A DNA stretch of 64,000 nucleotides from Sphaerochaeta sp032144095 (GTDB taxonomy: Bacteria; Spirochaetota; Spirochaetia; Sphaerochaetales; Sphaerochaetaceae). Below the pieces are notes generated by a model that did no database searches, was not told where the DNA came from, and worked only from the letters and a program-made list of their open reading frames with translations. The position numbers and the translations under genes are program-made. Positions 57,925-64,000 of this stretch are shown here, in pieces (position 1 is the stretch's first letter; every line of letters starts with the position of its first letter). Location of the stretch: the NCBI RefSeq assembly GCF_032144095.1, contig NZ_JAVSNJ010000001.1:1-64000 (forward strand). Direction: 5' to 3'.

Positions 57925-59559
57925 ATGAATGAAAAAGAGACCCCGTTGCTGGAGATGAGTCACATCAGCAAGGACTTTTTCGGTAACCAGGTTCTTACCG
58001 ATGTGAACTTCACCCTGAAAAAGGGTGAAATTCTCGGATTGGTAGGCGAAAATGGTGCCGGTAAGTCAACCCTGATGAAAATTCTCTTTGGCATGGATGA
58101 AATCCACCAGACCGGTGGCTTTGGGGGGGAGATACTGATAGACGGTAAGAAGGTGCTTTTTTCAACTCCCATTGATGCCTTGGCCGCTGGGATTGGAATG
58201 GTCCACCAGGAATTCTCACTGTTACCTGATTTTACCGCTACTGAGAATATTCTTCTCAATAGGGAACCCCTGAAATATACCCTATTCTCCGAACTGTTTG
58301 GCGAGCGCCTCAACACCCTCGATAGGGAGAAGATGCTTCAGATCTCTGAGAAGGCAATAGGCCGTCTTGCTGTCTACTTGGACCCGGAGATGATGGTTTC
58401 CCAGATGCCTGTCGGGCACAAGCAGTTTACTGAGATCGCGCGTGAGCTGAGCAAGGAAGCCACTGATGTAACTGAAGGGATCAAGCTCCTCGTTCTTGAC
58501 GAACCGACCGCGGTCCTCTCAGAACAGGAGGCTGAAAGCCTTCTCAAGGCCATGCGCCTCCTCTCGGAGTCAGGAATTGCCATCATCTTCATCAGCCATA
58601 GGCTGCAGGAGATCATCGATGTCTGTGACACCATCATGGTCATGCGTGATGGGATGATCATCAAGACCGTTCCCTCTGAGGGGGTCGCAATCCCCGACAT
58701 CGCCAGATGGATGGTCGGTCGAGAGGTCAGCACCACAGCCCATCACAAGAGAAAGGCCAAGGTAGATGAACAAGAGGTCCTGCTGCAGATGAAGAACCTC
58801 TGGGTCGATATGCCCGGCGAGGTTGTACGCAATGTCAACCTTGATGTATTCAAGGGTGAGATCATTGGCATTGGAGGTATGGCCGGGCAAGGAAAGCTTG
58901 GCATCCCCAACGGTGCGATGGGCCTGTTCCCTGCTGGTGGGCAGATCTTCTTTGAGGGAAAGGAGATCCCGCTTAACAGCCCCCGTAACTTCCTCGATGC
59001 AGGAATGGCCTTTGTCAGTGAGGACCGCCGCGGGGTTGGCCTCCTCCTTGACGAGACCCTGGAGTGGAACGTCTCCTTCACCGCAATGCAGGTGCACGAG
59101 AAATACCTGAAGAAATATCTCGGAGGGGCTCTGAAATGGCGCGACCAGAAAGCAATTGAAGAGGCTACGGCCTCCTATGTAAAGCAGATGGAGATTCGCT
59201 GTACCAGCACCAAGCAGAAGGCAAAGGAGCTTTCTGGAGGTAACCAGCAGAAGATCTGCCTGGCCAAGGCCTTTGCTGTCGAACCGAAACTGCTGTTTGT
59301 CTCAGAACCTACCAGGGGAATCGATATCGGTGCAAAATCCTTGGTTTTGCAGGCGTTGAGAAAATATAATGAAGAACAAGGAACTACCATTGTCATGATT
59401 TCTTCCGAGCTGGAAGAACTGAGGGCGATCTGTGACCGAATTGCCATCGTTTCCGATGGCAAGGTTCTGGGAATCCTTCCCGCCTCCACCGATAGTGCCG
59501 AATTCGGCCTCTTGATGGTTGGACAGAAGAGTGAGTTAGTTGACGGAGGTAGTGTATGA
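57925..59559 (+). CDS. sugar/nucleoside-type ABC transporter ATPase (fused double NBD)
   Basis: This 544-aa protein has two ABC domains, as in RbsA/XylG and nucleoside importers. NBD1 has Walker A VGENGAGKST and Walker B LLVLDEPTA, but its signature is degenerate (MPVGHKQ) and followed by a short insertion. NBD2 keeps LSGGNQQK but has an altered Walker A (GMAGQGKLGIPN) and VSEPTRGID with Ser for the Walker B Asp. One competent composite ATP site is therefore expected, as in relatives. ATG 57925 is favoured by AAAGGA ahead; the frame is open from 57835. It overlaps the next gene by ATGA. Confidence 0.92.
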   Translation: MNEKETPLLEMSHISKDFFGNQVLTDVNFTLKKGEILGLVGENGAGKSTLMKILFGMDEIHQTGGFGGEILIDGKKVLFSTPIDALAAGIGMVHQEFSLLPDFTATENILLNREPLKYTLFSELFGERLNTLDREKMLQISEKAIGRLAVYLDPEMMVSQMPVGHKQFTEIARELSKEATDVTEGIKLLVLDEPTAVLSEQEAESLLKAMRLLSESGIAIIFISHRLQEIIDVCDTIMVMRDGMIIKTVPSEGVAIPDIARWMVGREVSTTAHHKRKAKVDEQEVLLQMKNLWVDMPGEVVRNVNLDVFKGEIIGIGGMAGQGKLGIPNGAMGLFPAGGQIFFEGKEIPLNSPRNFLDAGMAFVSEDRRGVGLLLDETLEWNVSFTAMQVHEKYLKKYLGGALKWRDQKAIEEATASYVKQMEIRCTSTKQKAKELSGGNQQKICLAKAFAVEPKLLFVSEPTRGIDIGAKSLVLQALRKYNEEQGTTIVMISSELEELRAICDRIAIVSDGKVLGILPASTDSAEFGLLMVGQKSELVDGGSV

Positions 59560-60617
59560 ACATGCAAAAAGTGATCTCTGCCGTCCAGCATGCGGTCAAA
59601 TCCTTTGGATTGCCCCGCATCATCATCGGCCTGTTTTTGCTGTTGCTGTTTATTGCGGCTCCTTTTGTAGGGGTCAATATCGGTACCAGCCTCTCGGATA
59701 CGCTGAACAGGTTTGGCATGAATGCAGTGATGGTCCTGGCGATGGTGCCGATGATCCACAGTGGCTGTGGCCTGAATTTTGGACTTCCATTGGGAATCAT
59801 AGCTGGATTGCTCGGAGGGACCCTCTCCATGCAATGCAACTTTACCGGCCCGGCCTCCTTTGCCATGGCCATCCTCTTTGCAACCCCGTTTGCCGTAATA
59901 CTCGGTTGGGGGTACGGACAGTTGCTCAACAAGGTAAAGGGCGGGGAGATGATGATCGCCACCTATGTGGGGTTCTCCTCCGTTGCCTTCATGTGCATCA
60001 TGTGGCTTTTGTTGCCATATTCCAACCCTACCATGGTATGGGGGTACAGCGGCAGCGGCCTGCGTACCACCATCTCAACCGAAGGGTACTACCTGCACGT
60101 GCTCAATAATTTCTTGTCGATCAGGCTGACTGACCATCTTACCATTCCGACAGGCATGTTCATCTTCTTCGGAATATTGGCACTTGCCATCTGGGCATTC
60201 CTGCACACCAAGACCGGCACTGCCATGACGGCTGTAGGGTCCAACCCTGTGTTTGCCCGGGCAAGCGGCATCAATGTTGACAGGGTCCGTACCTTGAGCG
60301 TTGTCATGTCCACCTGGCTGGGTGCCTTGGGAATTCTGGTCTACCAGCAGAGCTTTGGATTCATCCAGCTCTACATGGGCCCCTTCTACATGGCCCTGCC
60401 TGCAGTATCGGCCATCCTCATCGGAGGGGCTTCGGTCAACAAGGCCACCATTACCAATGTCATTGTAGGAACGTTCCTGTTCCAGGGGATCCTTACCATG
60501 ACCCCTTCAGTGATGAACTCAATGATTCACACCGATATGTCTGAAGTTATCAGGATCATCGTTTCCAATGGCATGATCCTCTACGCTTTGACCAGAAAAA
60601 CGGAGGCTGTTCGATGA
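59556..60617 (+). CDS. ABC transporter permease (BPD_transp_2 family), first subunit
   Basis: This integral membrane protein (353 aa) has about nine to ten hydrophobic segments. It contains the family's cytoplasmic coupling region around GSNPVFARASGINVDRVRTLSVVMSTWLGA and a glycine-rich AILIGGASVNKATI. The family includes ribose, galactoside and nucleoside permeases. It overlaps the ATPase gene and the second permease by ATGA junctions, so the three are made together. Confidence 0.9.
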   Translation: MNMQKVISAVQHAVKSFGLPRIIIGLFLLLLFIAAPFVGVNIGTSLSDTLNRFGMNAVMVLAMVPMIHSGCGLNFGLPLGIIAGLLGGTLSMQCNFTGPASFAMAILFATPFAVILGWGYGQLLNKVKGGEMMIATYVGFSSVAFMCIMWLLLPYSNPTMVWGYSGSGLRTTISTEGYYLHVLNNFLSIRLTDHLTIPTGMFIFFGILALAIWAFLHTKTGTAMTAVGSNPVFARASGINVDRVRTLSVVMSTWLGALGILVYQQSFGFIQLYMGPFYMALPAVSAILIGGASVNKATITNVIVGTFLFQGILTMTPSVMNSMIHTDMSEVIRIIVSNGMILYALTRKTEAVR

Positions 60618-61729
60618 AGCTCCAAAGAACAAACATACAGAAGGTGAAACGCTTTCTTGGAAACAATACGGTTCCTATCCTGTTTTTGGTGATTTGTGCC
60701 TTCGGCATACCCCTAAGCGGGTACTCGGCAAACTACCTTGTCAGTGAGGTTGTGGTCCGTATCGCCCGTAACTCATTTCTCATCGTCAGCCTCCTGATTC
60801 CTATCCTCGCCGGCATGGGATTGAACTTCGGCATGACACTGGGTGCAATGGCAGGACAGATCGGGCTGATCTTCATCAGTGACTGGGGCATCGTCGGGAT
60901 CCCCGGGATGCTGCTTGCCATGATCATCTCCACCCCCATATCCATTGCGCTCGGTATCTGGTGTGGAAAGATCCTGAATATGGCCAAGGGCCGGGAAATG
61001 GTCACCAGCTATATCATCGGCTTTTTCATGAACGGTATCTACCAGCTGGTCGTCCTCTATGGCATGGGTGCCATCATCCCCATCCGTTCCGCTGCCCTGG
61101 TGCTCCCACGTGGCTATGGTATCCGCAATACGGTTAACCTTATCGGCATCAGAAAGAGCCTGGATAGCCTTCTGATGGTGCGTGTGCTTGGCGTCCCCAT
61201 CCCCCTGGTTACCTTGGTTGTCATCGCACTGCTGTGCATTTTCATCCTCTGGTTCAAGAAGACAAAACTTGGGCAGGATATGCGTGCAGTAGGGCAGGAC
61301 ATGGAGGTAGCGCGTGCTGCAGGCATCAAGGTTGAGCATACCCGTATCGTCTCCATCGTCATCTCGACGGTGTTTGCCGGCTATGGAATGATCATCTACC
61401 TGCAGAACATTGGAACCCTCAACACCTACAACAGCCATATGCAGATCGGTATGTTCAGTGTCGCAGCCCTGCTCGTGGGTGGAGCGACCGTCAGCAAAGC
61501 CAACATCCGCAACGTCTTTTTGGGTGTCATACTCTTCCACCTGATGTTCATCGTTTCTCCCATGGCCGGAAAGAACCTGATCGGCCAGGCCCAGCTCGGA
61601 GAGTACTTCAGGGTATTTGTCTCCTATGGGGTCATCACCATCTCGCTGGTCCTCTACGAAGTACGGAAGAAACATGACCGGGGCATTGCAGGGCAGATCC
61701 TTGCAGCAGAACAGGAGGCTGGAGCATGA
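60614..61729 (+). CDS. ABC transporter permease (BPD_transp_2 family), second subunit
   Basis: This is a second, diverged permease (371 aa) with the same fold. GMGLNFGMTLGAMAGQIG echoes GCGLNFGLPLGIIAG in the first, and VGQDMEVARAAGIKVEHTRIVSIVISTVFAG echoes its coupling loop. ALLVGGATVSKANI is also shared. A heterodimeric channel resembling nucleoside importers is inferred. Both ends overlap neighbours by ATGA. Confidence 0.9.
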   Translation: MKLQRTNIQKVKRFLGNNTVPILFLVICAFGIPLSGYSANYLVSEVVVRIARNSFLIVSLLIPILAGMGLNFGMTLGAMAGQIGLIFISDWGIVGIPGMLLAMIISTPISIALGIWCGKILNMAKGREMVTSYIIGFFMNGIYQLVVLYGMGAIIPIRSAALVLPRGYGIRNTVNLIGIRKSLDSLLMVRVLGVPIPLVTLVVIALLCIFILWFKKTKLGQDMRAVGQDMEVARAAGIKVEHTRIVSIVISTVFAGYGMIIYLQNIGTLNTYNSHMQIGMFSVAALLVGGATVSKANIRNVFLGVILFHLMFIVSPMAGKNLIGQAQLGEYFRVFVSYGVITISLVLYEVRKKHDRGIAGQILAAEQEAGA

Positions 61730-62208
61730 AGATACACTTTGGAAAGACATTCACGGTACGTCTTGTTGCGATAGTGCTGGTCATCCTGTTTGGTGTCATG
61801 CTCTTCTTCATCGGCAAGCAGCATACCATCCTGCTCGACAATAAGGCCATTACGGTTGCTGGAAAGGAAATCCCTGCTTTGAAGCTTGTTGAGGTGCAGA
61901 TCGACAAGTTCCCGTCCATGGAGTTCGTTCCAAGGGACAGGGACAAGGTTGATGTGACCATGCAGAAGCATTCGGTGACGATTACCTACACCGATGCAAG
62001 CTGGGAGGAGATCAGCATCACCAGGAAGTTCCAGGTCCCTCTGATGGATGAGATGGTCATCATCTCCATCCCCACCTTGGTGGCTAATCCTGATGCACCC
62101 CAGAGCCTCTGGCTGGAGAAGTATGTGGTCCCTGCCTATGCAGTCCAAGCTGTCCCTGCCGATGAGGTTATCGTCACAGATGAGCTTGCAGGTTTGATCT
62201 CCCAGTAA
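61726..62208 (+). CDS. small membrane-anchored protein of the ABC locus (DUF6672-like)
   Basis: This 160-aa protein has one N-terminal membrane helix (about 10-29: TVRLVAIVLVILFGVMLFFIG) and an extracytoplasmic domain predicted rich in beta strands. It overlaps the second permease by ATGA and closes the operon. I associate it with a family labelled DUF6672 that accompanies DUF3798 transporters, but this is from memory and uncertain. It could be an accessory that couples receptor and permease or stabilises the complex. Confidence 0.7.
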   Translation: MKIHFGKTFTVRLVAIVLVILFGVMLFFIGKQHTILLDNKAITVAGKEIPALKLVEVQIDKFPSMEFVPRDRDKVDVTMQKHSVTITYTDASWEEISITRKFQVPLMDEMVIISIPTLVANPDAPQSLWLEKYVVPAYAVQAVPADEVIVTDELAGLISQ

Positions 62209-62230
62209 CCTGTAACAGAGTAACGATTCG

Positions 62231-62270
62231 AGAGAGACGGGTACCGACATGGTGTCCGTCTCTTTTCTTT
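62231..62270 (+). terminator. terminator of the DUF3798 ABC operon
   Basis: AGAGACGG (62233-62240) pairs with CCGTCTCT (62256-62263), with further partial pairing inside (GTACC/GGTGT), and runs into a T-rich tail. Confidence 0.7.
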
Positions 62271-62522
62271 GGCTTTCCTGAAAACTTCGTGTAGGGATTT
62301 GCCATTTCTTGCCTCTAGAAGCTGGTATCTTTGCATAGGATATAGGTTTCTTTGTACACTGCCTGAATGAAACCGTACACAACAGCATTTTTGTTGACTA
62401 GCTGGGGATTGTGCCGCTTCCCTAAGAAAGCATCCATGATATGCCCCGAAACACCTTCTGATGTATCCCTTTGCGTGGGGGAGGTGGGCGCTTATGCAAT
62501 TGTGTGGCGGGACTGGAAAAAG
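62271..62522. other. intergenic stretch with no recognised feature
   Basis: This is the remainder of a 352-bp gap between the ABC operon and the convergent PurD-like gene. A 62-codon frame (62367-62555) runs into the downstream terminator, has no clear ribosome site and no recognised homology. No RNA gene, repeat or promoter pair was found. Confidence 0.5.
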
Positions 62523-62551
62523 AGAGGCTCTTCGCTTGGCGAAGAGCCTTT
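62523..62551. terminator. bidirectional terminator downstream of the PurD-like gene
   Basis: AGGCTCTTCGC (62523-62533) and GCGAAGAGCCT (62537-62547) form a perfect 11-bp stem with a TTG loop. T-rich tails follow in both directions. Confidence 0.85.
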
Positions 62552-62560
62552 TTGACTTTG

Positions 62561-63817
62561 TCAGTTGGTAAAGAAGTTGTCCCCGATATCAGGGCGATAC
62601 CAGGAGCCGGGGAATGCAATATGCCCTACGCCCTTGTATGCATTCTTGTTTGCATCCATGATATTGTAGCCAATTCCCACGACAGTGACACATCTTCCCC
62701 CATTGGTAATGAGCCTGTCACTCTCAGAACGCACCCCTCCGAAGAAATAGAAGGGAGAGCCTTGGAATGCATTGAGCATCAGGGCAGCCGGGATGGGCTT
62801 GAGTTCCTTTCCGAAGATGGGCTCCTCAGGATACCCCTCTGATGCGACCACAAGAGCTACCGCACTGTTGGTGGAGACCTCAAGGTTGAGGGTGGATAGG
62901 GTATCATTCTTCATGGCATCTAGGATTTCGATGATGTCCGTCTTGATGAGGGGCACGATTGCCTGGGCTGCCGGATCGTTGAACCTGACGTGGTAGTCAA
63001 CCAGGATCGGGCCCTTGCTGGTGATGATGACGCTGATGGTCAGCACTCCCTTGTAGGCCATTCTCTCGGCCTTGAGGCCGAACAGGGTTGGTTCTATGAT
63101 GGTATCGACAAGTGCTTGGCTGACAGACTCCTGGAGAGGGACGGGACAGATCGATCCCATGCCTCCTGTTGGTAGGCCACCATGTCCTGCCTTCATGTAG
63201 TCGCTGGAGGAGGGCAACATCATGTAGCCCTTGTTGTCGACTAGCAAGGTGAGGGTGATGGGCAATCCATTGAGGTGTTCCTCAAGCATGATCGAACCGG
63301 TAGCCAGGATTTTCTTGGAGAACTTCATCAGGGCATCGTAATCGGAGGAGTCTATCATGACACGGCTGGGTGCTATGGTGTTGCTCTTTACGACGAACCG
63401 CTGTCCAACATGCCTTTTCAGGTATTCCGAAAGCTTCTCGGCATCGTCAAATACATAGTGGGTTGGGGTGGGGATGTTATGCCTGTCGGTGAACTTCCTT
63501 GAGAAGTCACGGTCCCCTTCAAGCTTCAAGGCCCTGCTGGGAGCCCCGAAGGTATCAATGCCCCGTTCATTCAGGTAGTCGATGACACCGGTAAACAGAG
63601 GAGCCTCCGTTCCGATGAAGACATACTCGATATGGTTTTCCTTGCAGGCCTCATATACCTGCTTTGGGTCTGCAGGATCGATGGCGAGATTTGTTGCAAT
63701 GTATTCAGTACCCACATTCCCTGGAGCGACATACAAGCCATGGATAAGACGGCTCTGGGAAAACCACCATGCAATGGCATGGTCTTTGGCTCCTGAGCCC
63801 AGCACTAGTATTCTCAT
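62561..63817 (-). CDS. PurD-like ATP-grasp protein with degenerate active-site motifs
   Basis: This 418-aa protein aligns along its length with phosphoribosylamine-glycine ligase (PurD), for example APGNVGTEYIATNLAIDP, GTEAPL and ITNGGRCVTVVGIG. Signature motifs are changed, however. The N-terminal GGREHA reads GAKDHA, and the ATP loop (K)ADGLAAGKGV reads (K)SNTIAPSRVM. The DTGPNTGGMGAYSP region reads GGLPTGGMGSICP, and EFNxRFGDPETQ reads DYHVRFNDPAAQ. It may be a repurposed or inactive paralogue. GGA before the ATG at 63817 and family length set the start, although the frame is open to 63922. No other pur gene is near. Confidence 0.8.
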   Translation of the reverse strand: MRILVLGSGAKDHAIAWWFSQSRLIHGLYVAPGNVGTEYIATNLAIDPADPKQVYEACKENHIEYVFIGTEAPLFTGVIDYLNERGIDTFGAPSRALKLEGDRDFSRKFTDRHNIPTPTHYVFDDAEKLSEYLKRHVGQRFVVKSNTIAPSRVMIDSSDYDALMKFSKKILATGSIMLEEHLNGLPITLTLLVDNKGYMMLPSSSDYMKAGHGGLPTGGMGSICPVPLQESVSQALVDTIIEPTLFGLKAERMAYKGVLTISVIITSKGPILVDYHVRFNDPAAQAIVPLIKTDIIEILDAMKNDTLSTLNLEVSTNSAVALVVASEGYPEEPIFGKELKPIPAALMLNAFQGSPFYFFGGVRSESDRLITNGGRCVTVVGIGYNIMDANKNAYKGVGHIAFPGSWYRPDIGDNFFTN

Positions 63818-63875
63818 TGCAATTCCTTTATGCGAAATTCTCTCTGCTAAACGTACCATTTTACCTGTTGAGAGG

Positions 63876-64000
63876 TCAACAACTTGTATGGAGCATTTCC
63901 ATAGCCTGCAGGTAGTCGTCACGCTTTGTCGCAGTTACAATTGCCTGCTTGACCTGGGCTGTGTTCGGCCTTCCTTTCAGATAGGAACAGGAGTGCTTGC
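63876..64000 (-). CDS. 3' end of an unidentified gene
   Basis: On the minus strand an open frame enters from beyond the right edge and ends with TGA at 63876-63878, leaving 40 C-terminal residues (ending ATKRDDYLQAMEMLHTSC). Composition looks like protein, and it lies 58 bp upstream of the PurD-like gene on the same strand. It is too short to identify. Confidence 0.5.
   Translation of the reverse strand, partial: KHSCSYLKGRPNTAQVKQAIVTATKRDDYLQAMEMLHTSC

Noticed and set aside
62367..62555. 62-codon plus-strand frame between the ABC operon and the PurD-like gene
   Set aside because: It runs through a perfect terminator stem and lacks a ribosome site and any recognised domain.
1..64000. CRISPR array, insertion sequence, prophage or defence island
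   Set aside because: No spaced direct repeats, transposase, integrase or nuclease clusters were found; the only tandem repeat is the coding one at 50996-51283.

Overview
The window reads as spirochaete chromosome, most likely Sphaerochaeta or a close relative. This is an inference from several features: base composition near 50% GC; a RpoB rifampicin pocket with Asn at the position of E. coli Ser531, a known spirochaete trait; substrate-binding proteins that end their signal peptide in Phe-Ala-Ala-Gly instead of a lipobox; no fusA after rpsG; and no adk, map or infA between secY and rpmJ. No rRNA, CRISPR array, insertion sequence or phage gene was seen. Almost all of the window is core genome.

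Layout. 1-2770: methionine importer metNIQ. 2822-6837: ornithine carbamoyltransferase, an hsp20 gene behind a textbook sigma-54 promoter with two upstream palindromes, then an M20 peptidase divergent from a TetR regulator with a shared operator. 6934-13914: clpB, a MobA-like nucleotidyltransferase, a DUF554 membrane protein, a small HTH regulator and glycogen phosphorylase, with two convergent pairs that overlap at their 3' ends. 14107-25624: tRNA-Thr, rpmG, tRNA-Trp, secE, nusG, rplKAJL and rpoBC. 25794-41704: rpsL-rpsG, tuf, then one long co-directional S10-spc-alpha array of 28 genes ending in rpoA-rplQ and a strong terminator. 41970-51388: RNase Y, a YmdB-type phosphodiesterase, a TlyA-type rRNA methyltransferase, a GerMN protein, PTS enzyme I, Der GTPase, a HAD phosphatase and a membrane-anchored coiled-coil protein with 16 acidic hexapeptide repeats. 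51680-56354: grpE-dnaK-dnaJ and a TrmH/RlmB-type methyltransferase. 56534-62208: a five-gene ABC import system (DUF3798 binding protein, fused double ATPase, two permeases, small membrane-anchored protein). 62561-63817: a PurD-like ATP-grasp protein whose signature motifs are eroded. 63876-64000: the 3' end of an unidentified gene.

The central 27 kb supplies the transcription and translation machinery (RNA polymerase, NusG, Sec channel, EF-Tu, most ribosomal proteins). It is punctuated by hairpins at rplL/rpoB, tuf/rpsJ and dnaK/dnaJ that probably set expression ratios. The most novel leads are the DUF3798 transport system with unknown substrate, the degenerate PurD paralogue, the sigma-54 control of hsp20, a 30-bp dyad over the tuf promoter with a long structured leader, and three genes (ptsI, the DUF554 gene, the HTH gene) whose promoters sit so close to the start codon that their mRNAs should be leaderless.
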